From: Edaphochlamys debaryana
Lineage: Eukaryota > Chlorophyta > Chlorophyceae > Chlamydomonadales
Assembly: GCA_016858145.1 (NCBI GenBank)
Contig: JAEHOE010000075.1
Span: 372,001-436,000, forward strand
DNA length: 64,000 nucleotides
Direction: 5' to 3'
In this document: positions 24,027 through 36,025 of the stretch, in pieces
Position numbering within the stretch: position 1 is the first letter of the stretch
Layout of the letters: the number at the start of each line of letters is the position of its first letter
Notes under the pieces: generated by a model
What the model was told of the DNA's origin: nothing
The model's input: the letters and a program-made list of their open reading frames with translations, nothing else
The model's database searches: none
Made by a program: the position numbers and the translations under genes

Positions 24027-27000
24027 ATGGCCACGGGCAGGGGAGGCGGCGATGCCGATGGCAGAGGCGCAGCCGCGGGAGCCAGCGCGGGGGCGAGCGG
24101 CGCGCCCATCCGGCCCTCGCTGGCCCTCCAGCCCTACGCGTGGAACGGGCTGCAGGTGCTGCCCCTGGCCCCGGACGCTGCGGCCAGAGTGGCTGCGATG
24201 CCTCCCCCTCTCCCGGGGAACCTTCACTCTCCACCTTTCAGGCAAGCAGCAGCGCTAGAGCGCTGCCCTTCCACTGCAGCCAGGCCCTTGCAATGCAGCC
24301 AGCAGACGCCCCCGCTCGCCCTCCGCCATAACCCCTCCTTTCCCCCCACCCTGGCCCTCGTCTCAAACCCCACAGGGTGGCAGAGTTTGAGGCCCGCAGT
24401 CGGGCGGCCGTGGAGGCTCTGCAAGCCGCCCTCACACGGGCCAGCGAGCAGGTGAGGCGGCCTCTAGTACTCCTCGGCCGAGGGCCGCTGCCGCCAACCG
24501 TGCCTGGACCCCCCTCATCACCCGGAGGCATTAACACACACCGCCCCCGACCCCGACCTCGCCCCTCAGGTGGCGGCCCTAAACGGCCCCCTGGAGGCCC
24601 TCCCCGACCTGGACCTCTCTGACCTGGCGGTGCCGCTGCCGCCTCGCCTTGTGGCGGGCCCCGGCCGAGGCACCCAGGCCCCGCCGCCGCCCGGGCCTGC
24701 GCCCCAGCCGCCGCAGCAGGCAGCGGAGCCGCATCCACCGGTCCAGCAGGGCCCGGGGGCGCAGGGCGCAGCTGCCCAGGCAGAGCCGCAAACTGCCCCT
24801 GCGTCCCCAGCTCCGGAAAACGGGACGAAAGCGGCACCGGCTGACGACCCTGGGGCGCAAGCCGGCGGGCTCCAGGAGGGCGACGGCGTTGTTGCGACAG
24901 CAGGGGCGGGAACAGACGGGGCTGCGGATGGGGGTGGTGAGCAGGGGGCGGAAGGAGGAGAGCAGCCAGCGGAGGAGTCGGCAGCAGCAGTTGGCGGTGA
25001 CGGGGAGGGTCCGCAGGCGGAGGAGGAGGCGGGCCCGCGGCCCAAGCGACGGCGGGTCGCGCCGTCGCGGTTCCGGTCAGCGGAGGAGGCGGAGGAGGCG
25101 GAGGCGCTGGGGGGAGCTGAGGGCCCCTCAGGTGCACGCCTGCGGGGCAGGGGCCGGGGCCGGGGCGGCCGAGGCTCCGCTGCAGGCCGGGGCCCCGGTC
25201 CTGTAGCACAGGAGGCGGAGGGCGAGCCGCCGGCGCCTCAGCCTCCGCCTTCAGGTCGCCGCGCGGGCGCGGCGGCGGCGGCGGCGCACGCGGCGGCGGA
25301 GCGGCGGCAGACGGCGGAGTGGTGGTCGGCGCTGTCGGCGGCGGCGGGGCGGCTGGAGAGCGTCAAGGCGGCCGTGGAGGCACAGCTGCCGGGGGCCGCC
25401 ACGCTGCAGCGGCTGGGGCCCGGCGGGGCGGGAGCTGGTGCGGGGGCGAGGCCGGGCACCGGTGCACCCAGCCCTGGCCCGGGGGCCCCAGACGCCGAGG
25501 CCGAGGCGCAGGAGGAGATGGAGCGGGAGGAGCGGGCGCGGCAGCGCTGGTGGGCGGGCGAGCGGGATGACGGGGGGCGGAGGGAAACCTCGCCGAGTGG
25601 CGGAGGCGGAGGCAGCGGAGGGGCCGGTGGAGGCGGGGGCGCGTACGGCTCCGCCGCGGACTTCACGGCTGAGGGAGGCGGAGGCGGCGGTGGCCGGCGG
25701 CAGGTCAGCCCTGAGCGCTCGGCGGCGGAGGCCTTTGCGGAGCGACTCGAGGGGACTCTGCACGGCCGGGGCAGCTCGGGGCTGGAGCCCGGCCGGGCCA
25801 CCTCGCCGCCAGCTCCAGCGCTGCTTGCCTTGCCTGCGCCTGAGACCGTGCCAGTGGGGCCGGGCGCCGGGGGGCCTCCTGGGGCCCGTTCAGGCGCTGA
25901 AGCGGACGGCGCCGGTCCGAGCAACGCCGGTCCTGTGGCAGCTCCTACGATACCGGGGCCACAGCTTCCTGTGCCATCGCTTGGGCCTCTGCCCGAGGCG
26001 GGTCAGGGTCAGGGCGCAGGCGAGCGCGGTGTAAGCGCAGGGGCCGGGGCACGGGGGCCCCAGGCTGCTGCCGGGCTGCTGCTGGAGGCGGGGCCGGGCC
26101 AGCAACCCGCCGGCGCTGGCACCGAGGGGCCCGAGGGTGGCCTGGAGGAGTCCCTCGAGGTAGGCCTTCGCCCAGGGTGGATCCCGGTTCTCAACATGGT
26201 TTTTACGGTCTGGGCTTGTATCACTGCCTCTCTCCTTCGTTCGCAATGTCCTGTGTCCACCGCTTCCTGCACCCGATGTATCCGCCCCATCCGTGCCCCT
26301 GCAACGCCCCGAACCCCTCCCCTCATGCACCCTCCCTCCCGCTGCAGGGCGAGGTGCTGGTGTGGGTGGCGGTGTGCAACCCCTCGCAGCCCTCCGCCCT
26401 GGACGAGGAGTGGCTGGCGCTGGGCGGCGGCAGCCTGCAGCAGCTGAGGGACGCGCTGGGCTGCGCCACAGAGGCAGCCATGCGGGAGGCGGCGGAGGCG
26501 GCGGAGGCGGCGGGGCGGGGCGGGGCCGGGGCAGCCGCTGGGCCCGGGCCGGGACCGTCTGGGCCGGCGGGAGCGGGGCAGGGGCAGGGGCAGGAGCAGG
26601 GGGAGACACAGGCGGCGCGGGGGCGAGGGCGGAGGGGCCGCAGCCGCTCCAAGGCACAGCGGCCCCCGCCGGTGCCGCCCGCACCGGCGCCGGTGCCGGT
26701 GCCGGCGCAGGCGGGGGCTGGGGGCGAGGCGGCGGCCGCCGTGGCGCCTGCGCCCGTGGCCCCCCCGCCCAGCCGCGCCGCCTACCTGCTGTTGGAGGGG
26801 CGCTTCTTCGCGGACACGCGGCTGCCCGAGGGGGCGGAGGGCGACGATGGGGAGGAGGAGGGCGAGGGCGAGGACCTGACGGAGCCCATCCGCGACATGT
26901 ACCGGTGAGCACGCACGTCGCGTCGGGTACTTGGCTCGCCATGGCTACCTGCCCTACATGCAGGCCTCTCTCTCCGCCTTCTCACCCCGGTCTTTCACTA

Positions 27001-28143
27001 ATCCCCTGGCCCACCCCCCACCACCGCAGCTCCCACGGCGTGCGCCCCGGCGCGCTGCAGCCCGACCACGGCTGGCGCCCCACGCTGGCCAAGTGGGCGG
27101 GCCCCGGGGCCTACCCGCCCGGGGGCGACCCGCTGGGCCCCCCGCCCCGCATGGGCGCCGTGCGGCTGCGGGACCTGGTGCTGAGGGCCTCCAACCATCC
27201 CACCGCAGTCTTCTGCCACCGCGCCTGCTGCGAGCACCTGCTGTTCGTGCGGGACGTGAGGAGGTGGGGTCACGGGGAGAGGAGGGGAGGGGAGGAAGAG
27301 GGGCTGGGGAGGAGATTGAGAGGGTTTGGCGGGCAGAAGGTGGTTGAGAGTTAGGGGGTGCAAGTGCAAACTGGTCGGCCGTCGTTCAACCAGCCCTCAA
27401 ATCGCAATCCTCCTCTCACCCACGCCCGCGCCTCTTCCGCGCAGGTGGCACCCGGGCGACCCCGCGCCCCGCTCCGCCTACCCCCTGCCGCTGCGCCTGC
27501 GCGGCCCCTCCGCCGCCTCCGCCTCCGCAACCGCCCCCTCCGCGGCCGCCTCCGCCCCCCGGCGGCGCTGCTGCGTGTGCGAGGGGCGGCCCGCGGAGCT
27601 GGTGACGCACGACGACCCCCTGGCGCCCTGCAACCCGGCCATCATGTGCAGGTAGCGAGAGGCGTTGGGGAAGGGGGCAATGAGGGCGTGGGTATGGGGT
27701 TGAAGAGGGAATGCGAGAGCATGGCTGGTGACTTGGGATTTGATTGTAAGCCCTCCTGACGAGTACCCGCCTCCCCCACCTACCCCCCGCCCCCCAGGCA
27801 GTGCTTCGACATGCTGCACATTGGGTCCGCGGGGGAGCGCCTGGCGCCGCAGGTGAGAGGGGGGTGGGGTGGCGCAACCTGGTGCTTGTCGGACGGGTGG
27901 GAGGTGCGCCTATGTCTGAAGTTCAGGTTGTGAGGACCGCACCGTCCCGACTGTGATGCACCTGTGCGTGATCCCCCGGCCTGTCCTCCACCCCACACCC
28001 AGGTGTCCGTGCAGCCGTACAACCCCGCCCTGGACATCCCACCCACCGCCTCTGGAACCTGGATCCTGTCCGCATCGGGGACCTACGCGTCCGCCAGCCA
28101 GGCGGCGGCAGCGGCCGCTGGGCGGGCGAGGCCGGTCGGCTGA
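24027..28143 (+). CDS. SNAPC3: snRNA-activating protein complex subunit 3 (SNAPC3/SNAP50) homologue
   Basis: SNAPC3 is part of the complex that binds the proximal sequence element of snRNA genes for RNA polymerases II and III. Exons: about 24027-24170, 24376-24451, 24570-26159, 26348-26904, 27030-27263, 27445-27651, 27798-27852, 28003-28143. All joins keep phase except the first, where I could not find a clean canonical donor. The conserved C-terminal domain shows EVLVWVAVCNP, SLQQLRDALGC, YLLLEGRFFADTR, MGAVRLRDLVLRASNHPTAVFCHRACCEHL in two parts, then the Cys-rich end CCVCEGRPAELVTHDDPLAP and CRQCFDMLHIGS, the family's zinc-binding signature. The 530 residues of exon 3 are mostly disordered Ala/Gly/Pro/Glu sequence with a basic PKRRRVAPSRFRSAEEAEEAE patch (possible nuclear signal), far longer than usual. 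The gene is divergent from the LRR gene. Confidence 0.9.
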
Positions 28144-29186
28144 GGCACGGCCATGGGGTGCCTGGCCAGCGGTTGGGCAGCGGACAGCATGGGTCCAGAA
28201 CATCCTGGGCCGGGGCGGGGTGGCTGAGAGGCCTGGCCGTAAGGTTCCGCCGTGCTCCTGATGCAAGTGTGCAAGGGGCACCCGGAGGGGACTTGTTGGT
28301 GTGGGTACACGGACCAGGCATCGGTTACGTTGGCCGTGACCTCCCGTACGGGCCGTGCGCCAAAGGGATAGGTTTGGTCAGGAGCAGAGGTCGTGCACTG
28401 CTGGTCGGCGTGTGACGGCTCGCGGCTGGACCCCGAGTTGGGTCCCTACGGGTGGTTGGGCGGCGGGGCGGGTGACGAGGCGGGGCGGCTGCGGCGGCGA
28501 CGGGGGGTATGCGACGAGGGATGCTGCGGGCCAGCGTCGCCGGATGCAGTGCTGCTTGCAGCGGAGTAGGTCAGCAGCGGTCTGGGGTCCTGATCTGGGC
28601 CCAGCGTCACCCTTCAGTCGGTGCTGTGTTGCGGGTGCGGCTTTATCCCTGAGTTGATAAGGACAGGTTGCCCCAGAAGTCAGTGAGGTTGTCCGACGGG
28701 CGTCCCAGTGGATCTCCGCGTGGCGAAAGCGCGTAACAACAAGAACCACGTCGCGGCCCCCTTGTACCCGACTGGGCTTCCCCACACTCCCCACTTCCCC
28801 AGCCCCGACGAACGAACCCAGCCACAGCCAGCCAGCCTTTGCGCCACCAGCAATTTGCAAGTACGCCCCAGGGTCTATTACACTGTTTGGCTTTGCCTCT
28901 TCTTCTGCCCTCCTGCCCCCCTTCCTCTGCCGTCCTGTCTTGCCTGCCTCTTCCTCTGCCCATTCTCTGCCCATCCCTATCCCCTTGCTCTCCCCGCATC
29001 GTATCCGCCCCTGCGACCCCTCCATCCTCCATAGCATCAAGCGCCCGGGCAAGGAGCTGCCGTCCGCCCTCAGTAGAAGCAGCTGTAAGCAGTACTGGAA
29101 GGGTCTGCCACCTTCGCCACGGCCCGTCAGGCTGCTGCGTGAAGGGTGCAGCCCCCCCGCTCTGACGCAGGTCACCCCTCCCCCGG
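28144..29186. other. Convergent intergenic region
   Basis: Lies between the SNAPC3 stop and the stop of the first ankyrin-only gene. A pyrimidine-rich stretch spans about 28870-29040. No gene or RNA recognised. Confidence 0.4.
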
Positions 29187-30617
29187 CTATTGGGCAGCAG
29201 ACCCTGGGTCTTCCCCACCCTGGAGCAGCGCCACCAGCTCACTGCGGCCAGCGGCCTTGGCCATGTCGAGGGCGGTTGTGCCGTCCTGCAGCGGGCCCCG
29301 CGTCAGCGCGGTCGGGTCATGGCGAGCGCGTCGACGGTCAGGCCGTGCAGGCGAATACCCAGCCCCAGCCCATGTGCGTACCGGGGTCTGGGCCTCCTTG
29401 CTGGCCCCTGCCTCGAGGAGCATTCGCACTGCGGAGGCGTCGCCCTCCCTAGTGGCCAGATGGAGAGCCGTGAACCCCTGCACTTTTACGGAGGGCGGAT
29501 ACCGAGGTCAGGGTGTGTGTGTCTATCAAACTGCGCGCCTCGCACACTCCCAGAAATCTGCACCCACGCACCTCGTTGTCGCGCGCCTCAGTGTCTGGCT
29601 CGGCGTCCAGCAGGGCCTTGAGGACCTCCTTGCGGACATGGGACTTGCACGCCCAGAGGAAAGAGTTCCGTCCCCCCTGCGTGCACGCGAACCAAGGAGG
29701 ACGGCAGCTCAGGTGTGCCGATCATCTGATCCATAGACAAGGAAAGGGCCGATTGCAGCGTACGGTATATGGCTTTCCCCCTTGCTTCGCAGAGGGGCGC
29801 AGAGAGAGATGCGGAGCAGCACTCACGGCTTCAATGCAGGCTCCTGCTTCCAGGAGCGCCCTCACCACGCCCGCATTGCCACGAACGGTGGCCACATGCA
29901 GGGCCGTCATGCCCTGCGAGTGGGCGGAGTCCTGCGTGGACGGCAACGCGGGTACGTCCTTCAAGCCAGTTTAGGTTGCATAAAAGCATGCCAGGGCAGG
30001 CAACGCGGATACGTCAAGCCTCCTTCAAGCCAGCGGCAGGGGACGAGCACTGGGCACTGGGCTTCCCCTAGGCTTACCCGACATACGACTTCCGTGTTAG
30101 CCCCCGCCTGGAGCAGTGTCTTCACCACGTCTGTGCGGCCCATCGCAGCTGCCGCAAAGAGGGGGGTTTCTCCATCCTGAGGGGCGGGAAAGGGTTCAGG
30201 CAAGCGAGGCAAGGGGTCCACCGTCCACGCAAACCTCCGCAACCAGATCGGCCACGCCAAGTCCCAAGCCTGGTCCCAAGGCATCGCGCACCTCATCCAC
30301 AGCGTCAGGGTCGACGCCGGCAATAAGCAGCGCTCTCACGGTCTCCATGTCATGCTGGGGGACCGTACAAAGGTGAGGGGAGGGGAGGGGTCGCCGAGGA
30401 GCATGCTCTTGCGGCCCCCCGTCTTCCGCACCTCGGGGGTCTCCACTTCCACTCCCGGGCTCATTCTTGCGCGCATGCTCTCCATTCCTTCATTACATAA
30501 GCTGCTAGATGTGACCGCGAGGTGAAGGGCCGTCGTCCGATTGATGGCCAGGGCCCGAGGGTTAGCGTCAGGCTCGAAGAGGTTTAGTTCTGTCACACGT
30601 AGCCGCAGTACGTTCAT
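29187..30617 (-). CDS. Ankyrin-only protein, unit 1 (A1), about 241 aa
   Basis: Seven phase-0 exons: 30617-30432, 30354-30292, 30176-30087, 29913-29827, 29676-29572, 29477-29382, 29285-29187 (726 nt). The start ATG is at 30615-30617. Each exon carries about one ankyrin repeat: TTALHLAV, HDMETVRALLIAGVDPDAV, GETPLFAAAAMGRTDVVKTL, GMTALHVATVRGNAGVVRAL, SFLWACKSHVRKEVLKALLD, GFTALHLATREGDASAVRML, and a last half repeat GTTALDMAKAAGRSELVALL. Ankyrin repeats bind proteins; there is no other domain, signal or membrane segment. One exon per repeat with equal phase allows repeats to be gained or lost without frame damage. The first exon's donor could also lie earlier (after CTCGCG). It starts 119 bp from the divergent kinase gene at 30737. 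Confidence 0.75.
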
Positions 30618-30736
30618 TTTGCGTATGCAGAAGCAAAACAGAACAATGACAGAACAGGAATGAATGGGCTCCGCGCTTTGGCGCCCTAGCGTGCTAGGCA
30701 CTCTAAGTACTGAGTATACAAGTAAAGGTGCACAAC
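30618..30736. promoter_or_regulatory. Bidirectional promoter region of unit 1
   Basis: Only 119 bp separate the ATG of A1 (minus) from the ATG of the ankyrin-kinase gene (plus), so both promoters and 5' leaders must overlap. It is relatively A-rich for this genome near 30620-30660. Confidence 0.5.
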
Positions 30737-32012
30737 ATGGGGCAATCGGCGTCCGCTTTGCCGGACGTTGGCCCGTTGGTGCGGTGGATCAAGCAGCCCC
30801 ACTGCAACGAGCTGCCAGCTAGCCAACTGGTATGTACTTGGAACGTGCACCACGCTATCGGCGAAGGGCTCCGCCGATAACCGCCTGCCCCCGGCCTCCC
30901 ACCCCTTCCCACCCCCACCTGCACCCTCCTGCACCCCGCCAGCTTGAGCTTGAAGCCCTCTTCAAGGCCGACACCACAGGCCCTCAGCTCCTCCGCGCAT
31001 GCGCGTTTCACAATGGACGGTGGCTGGCGCAGTACATGGATAAGGATAGGGCCGCGGCACCTGATTCCCAAGGCCGCACCCTGCTGCATTGCGCAGCATA
31101 CGCAGATAACAGGCGGGCGGTGTCCACCCTACTGACGCGGCACAGAAAGCTGGTCAGCGCGAGGGACATAGACGGTCGGACGCCGCTGCACTTCGCTGCC
31201 TGGACGGGGGCTCAGGGTAAGTTGTCTCCGCCACCCCCCGGCTACTCAGGTCGTGGCTTGACGTGCTCCCTTCCTTGCCCCATGACCGCAGCCTCCGTGT
31301 ACCGGCTGCTCGAGGCAGGGGCGGAGCTCTGCCCGAAGGACCGAGATGGATTGTACGTGGCATGGGGAGGGTGCATAAGCTGTGGAAGGGTGTGTGATGA
31401 AGTCCTTGGCTTGGTTGGGGATTGGGAGCGGGGCAGCCGTTGAGCTCCTCACGCGCACTTTGCCACTGCACCCCTTCTCCCCTCAGGACTCCGCTGCACC
31501 TGGCGTGTGCCACGGGGGACGCTGGCATGGTGTCCCTCCTCCTGGCCATGGAGGGCCTCAGGAGCGGCGGTGCCCCACCCACCAGCCCCATGCTCCTCTG
31601 CAACCTGGGCTGGGCCCCGGCGCACATGGCAGCCTGCGCCGGCTCGGTAGGAGCATTGCGCGCCCTGCACGGGGCCCGGCCCGACTCCGTAAGCCTCGCG
31701 GCCGGTGCGGCGGCCGGTGACCAGTTCAGCGGTTACACACCGCTGCACTGTGCGGTGGCGTGCGGTTCAGCGGAGGCAGTTAACCTTCTGCTCGGCTGGA
31801 TCGAGTCCAATTGGCAGGGGGCCTTCCCAGTGGGCCTCTTCAAGCTTGCGACGAGCTGGGATGAGTGGGAGCGCGTGTGGCGACGGCGGCACGAGCTACC
31901 CCGCTTCATATCCGCCATCGGGCAAGCGGACCCCCTCGATGACCCGGCCGAAACGTTCACTACTTTCCGCCGAGTGAGCCAGGCTTTCAGGGATGGGCTC
32001 CGCCGCATGGGC
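30737..32012 (+). pseudogene. Ankyrin-kinase unit 1 (K1), 5' part, cut by an inversion
   Basis: Exons 30737-30829, 30943-31216, 31292-31352 and 31486 to about 32012 match exons 1-4 of the intact paralogues in length and phase. The product starts MGQSASALPD (a possible N-myristoylation start), then carries five ankyrin repeats, for example GRTLLHCAAYADNRRAVSTL, GRTPLHFAAWTGAQG, TPLHLACATGDAGMVSLLL and YTPLHCAVACGSAEAVNLLL, then the linker KLATSWDEWERVWRRRHELP. The exon reads normally up to DGLRRMG near 32010, where the paralogues continue LSVEAEVPGGP; here the sequence turns into the reverse complement of the kinase's last exon. As it stands this strand would give an ankyrin protein ending at a stop near 32087 without a kinase. 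Confidence 0.8.
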
Positions 32013-34172
32013 CCGCGGGCCTGCGGCTGGAGGCCAAAGAGCTGGGCCCAGCATGAGGGGAGGGAGGGACAGCGTGCGAGAGGGTAGGTGGGTCGAGGAC
32101 ACAGCTTCTAGTGGCTGGCCAGGAGGAAGAGCAAGACATGCGTCATCAGGCCATGAGACCCTCCTGCGGCACGCGCCGACAAACACGGCTCAGCCAACCT
32201 GCATGTTCCAGGGCTGCGAGTGGTCCGCCCGGACGAGCTCCGGCGTCAGCAGCTCGTAGATGCGGTGGTGTACGGTCGAGATGAGCTGGCAGAAGACGAC
32301 GCCCCAGGCGTACACATCGACCTGGGGGCGGGTCAGTTGAGGACAAACAGCCGTACTCATGCCACATCGGTTGCTGCCTTGCTAGTACTTGATTGCCGGC
32401 GAATGATCTCCGGCCCAGTGGGATGTCAGATGTACCAGATCCCACTGCTTACGGTATTGGTATAGGCGGGTTTTGCTCCCGGAATTGCCTGTAGCTCCGG
32501 GGCTAGCCACAGCGGGTTCCCGTTGCCCTGCACCGTGTTGAGCTCACCCCCAGGCGCCACGGCCCTGCTGATGCCAAAGTCCGTGATCTGAGGGGTGAAA
32601 GCGGGCAAAGGGTTGAGGGTTTTGGGGGCAATTACAGCAGGACCCCGGCAATCAGAGGCCCTGACCTCCGGAGTGTGCCGCAGCTCACCTTGACGTGGAG
32701 GTCCCGGGTGAGCAGGACATTATCTGGATGATGAGGAAGGGAACGGAGGTAAGACAGCGGGAGGGAGGGGCGGAAGCGTAACATGCAGGGCGCCGGGCCT
32801 TGCGTCCGACTGTTCTGAGCAAGGCTCCTGTGCCGAGTGCATAGCGTGCCTCATGTGTCTCACCCAGGGTCCTCTACCCACCTGCCTTTCCCCTCTATCC
32901 CTTCCTACAATCCTACCTTGGTGCTTCTAAGGGGCGTATCGGCGCGCCACATGGGCGTATGTCTGCCGTCACTGCGCTGCGCAGTCTTCCGGCCTTGCGC
33001 TGCTACCAACTGGAGTCTCTCGACCCCACTCGATTACACACGGACGCTAACGATTCCCCTTGCAAACAACCCGCAAAGTTGCTTGCCTGGCTTGACGTCG
33101 CGGTGCACCACCCCGTGTGAGTGCAGAAACAGCAGGCCCTGGGGGTGCCCCGGAGAGGGGACCGGCATGGGGGAGGGGGTCGAAGTATTCAGGTGCCGTT
33201 CCGCAGTCCGCCAGGCTCGAGCTTGGTCACAGCTCTCCGCCCCCTGGCTACCGCTCTTTCCCCTCCTGGAGTGGAAATGAGGGGTGAAGTGCGACAAGCA
33301 GACCGCCACCCAGCTCCTCCCGGACCCCCCCCCACCTCCGCCAGCTCGAGGGCAATCTCCAGCTTTTTGCCCAGGGTCAACTGCCCCCCGTGCTCCGATG
33401 ACCCACAGAACAGCCGGTGCAGGTCCAGGGGGTACCTGGACGGGCGGAGGCACGTGGCACGCGGCTGGGTGGAAAGCAGCAGAATGCCCTCAAAACCGGT
33501 GGTAAACACCACTAGTAGCTAACGATGGCCTTTGCCTGCCCCTCGCCTGCTGTTATGGGACGGAACGTTCTAGTGCGTTCCGGACCGCGGCGCTTCGTGC
33601 ACGTCGGGAATCTCCGCCCGCCCATGACCACGTCAGATAGAGCGTTGCCTATATGTCCGAAACTGTCGCCTTGGACTCCTCGCGGGATCACGCCCCGCCC
33701 GTGCTCAGCTCTCTACCGCCGCCCTATAAGACCTGCCCCTTGCCCCACCAGGCCATGACCAGCCACGGCTGCCGGGTGGAGGGGTCGGTGGTGATGCCGT
33801 ACAGGGGGGTGATGTGGTCGTGGGGCGGCAGGGAGCGCATGAAGGCAAACTCCCTCTGCAGGTCCTCGGGGCTACCGCTCGTCAGCCGCTTGAGGGCAAC
33901 CTGGGAGCCACGGGGCGGTGTTCAGGGGTCCGAAACCACCACGCATAGCTCCGTCCGCTCTGCACTGCTGCCCCCTGGCAACAGTACACGCGCCTGCGCG
34001 TACCGTTGTGTGGGAGTTGTAAGTAGCACGGTAGACCTCCCCAAACCCGCCCGCGGCCGCAGCACGCCCCACCACCCCCCCGGGTTTGTCCGTGATGGCG
34101 CTCCAGGGGACCTCGAAGCTCCACGCCCGGGGGCCCCCAGGCACCTCCGCCTCCATTGAGAGGCCCATGCGG
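32013..34172 (-). pseudogene. Inverted kinase-domain segment of K1
   Basis: All kinase exons of K1 lie here on the opposite strand: 34172-34004, 33900-33749, 33435-33336, 33138-33087, 32723-32689, 32587-32453, 32321-32199 and the start of the last exon from 32041. Internal lengths 152, 100, 52, 35 and 135 equal the intact copies (the next is 123 against 126). Motifs are intact: GGFGEVYRATY, VALKRL, VVHRDVKP, ITDFGISRAV, WLAPELQ, DVYAWGVVFCQL. The intron after HRDVKP has a GC donor. The segment has no start of its own and its last exon breaks after LFGLQPQARG at the left junction. Because all motifs are clean the inversion may be recent, or an assembly error. Confidence 0.8.
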
Positions 34173-34387
34173 AGCGCCCCAGCATGGCCCGGGTGGTGGA
34201 GCGGGCGCGGGCATTGCTGGAGCTGGTGGAGGACGGGTCGGTGGCGCCTGCTGCGGAGCAGCCGCCGCAGGCAGGAGGGCTGCTGCCGTTGGTCGTACCG
34301 CCGGCCCCGCCCGAGCTTGTACTGGGTGCTCCGCCACCGCCGCCTCCCCGGGCTCCCAACCCGTTCGAGATGGGAATGCACTCGTGA
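34173..34387 (+). pseudogene. K1 C-terminal fragment after the inversion
   Basis: Plus-strand coding resumes with RPSMARVVERARALLELVED and runs to APNPFEMGMHS and a stop at 34387, matching the tail of K2 and K3 (APNPFEMGMDS). About 50 codons that should come before RPSM in the last exon are absent from both junctions, so the rearrangement also deleted roughly 150 bp. Confidence 0.75.
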
Positions 34388-35154
34388 AGCCCTCTGCCTC
34401 CCCCCTGATTTGGCATCTATCGAGCTACAAGCAGGGCTCGTGAACGGCAAGCGGTAGCTGCGGTACGCCATGCCAGCTTGTCACAGGGTTGGTGTCCGTC
34501 GCAAGGGCGATGGTCGTAGGGGAGGACAACTGGAGTGACGATTCAATGTGAGAGGGGCCGAGCGCGGCATAAGGGGTGTGCACGGGCTCGTTGCTTGATG
34601 CAACCGTGTAAACCGTGTGGTTTGAGCAGGATGGCGACGTGCTTGTGTACGGTATGTTGAGGGGCTAGCAGTGGCCGAAGCCCGAAGGTGGGCGGCCATC
34701 GTGGCGGGTTGAGGGGCGTTAGTTGGTGTGCGCGTAGGTCGTGTATGTAGCGCCCGACCCCAGGCAGTTCCGGGCGGGTACTCTGTGGGCCCCGAGCGCC
34801 ACAGCGGCTCTTGGTGCACGACTTGTCGACTTGTCCCTCGCGTCCGTCTTGTCTCCATTCATTGGCCATGACCCTGCACAGTCTGATCACCCAATTCGCT
34901 ACGTACGCGTCGTCCCGTGCATCCACGCCCGCGGAGGCTCACCAGCTGCAGCCTGCAGGCCTCACCCTTTGCTCTGCGAGCTTTACCCATCTCCCTCCTC
35001 CATCTGATATCCCTCACGTCACCTTTCGACTGAGGAGTTGCTGCCTTCCGAAGTCCGCCGTCCGCTGCCCGCCCTCCGCCTTACGCCCCGCGCCCAAGGC
35101 CCCGAAAGGCTGTATTGCCAGTCGGCCCCCTCCCCCCCCAGCCCCACCCCCCCG
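34388..35154. other. 3' flank of K1
   Basis: The first hundred or so bases resemble, in diverged form, the 3' flanks of K2 (from 41100) and K3 (from 48821), for example the shared GGTAGCTGCGGT and CTTGTCAC stretches. A TGTAA, the usual algal polyadenylation signal, occurs near 34607. No gene is seen. Confidence 0.4.
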
Positions 35155-35253
35155 CTAGGGGCCCTGCAGGAGCTCCACCAGGTCTCTGCGGCCCGAGCCC
35201 AGGCCCAGCCAGCTCCGAGCGGACCGGTCCAGGTCCAGGGCGGTCTGGCCGTC
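35155..35253 (-). pseudogene. Orphan terminal exon of an ankyrin-only gene
   Basis: These 99 nt encode DGQTALDLDRSARSWLGLGS through LVELLQGP and a stop, with an acceptor AG just upstream. It is the same length as, and nearly identical to, the last exons of A3, A4 and A5, but differs from the true last exon of A2 at 36026-36142. None of the four preceding exons is present between 35254 and 36025, so it is the remnant of a lost A3-type copy, or an alternative last exon of A2. Confidence 0.7.
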
Positions 35254-36025
35254 CTGCTGCCGTGGGAGGGGCACGAGAGGAGGATGCAGGCAGGGGGTTC
35301 CGTGCGTCGATGCGTGCCAAGCCTGACAAGCAATGGACGGCACACTGCACGTCCATACGGTACTCAATCAGCCCCGCCCTGTATGTGGGATGTCGCAAGC
35401 GTGAGCACTGCCGGCGGGGGGCAGGGATGTAGGGGAGCCGTGGGAAGATAGGGGTGGGGCTAATTGCAGCACATTCCTGGGCCCGTCTTGGCGGACACAA
35501 GTCAAGTCACTCGCCTGCCTGCCTTTGGTGCCCTTCGCTGACATGGTTTCCGCCTACCCCCAGACCCCCTGGCCCCCATCGCCCCTACCAACTCAACACT
35601 GCGCCTGGGCTTCCCCAGCCCCGACCAAAACCTGCTCCAGGCCTACAAGTGCCGATCTTTGTCAACCGTTTCTCCTGTGCTATGCCACTCTACCTTCTGT
35701 TCGTCCGCTGCCGCTGCACCGCTCCATCCTGCCTAAGGGTCGGCCTTACACACGGCCCACAGGTGGCCGCACTGGGTGCCACGAGCGCTGCCCCGACAGC
35801 TTCCCACGGTCGAAGCAGTTCAGTCCCACCATACGCTGCCCGGCCCGGATCTACTCAAGCTGTCCCCATCATACACCTCCGTTCCTTTCCAGAGACATCG
35901 TAACCCGACAGCCTCCTGCTTGACTGCAGCTCTCGGACCCGCCATCCAGCGCCCTATGGGCCTGTAGCTGCCGCTCTGCATCCTGCTCTGGCCGTGGCCA
36001 GGGCCTGCCACTGCATGAAGCTGCG
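35254..36025. other. Gap between orphan exon and A2
   Basis: Scanned on both strands for the other ankyrin exons and found none. It holds short open frames only. Confidence 0.4.
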
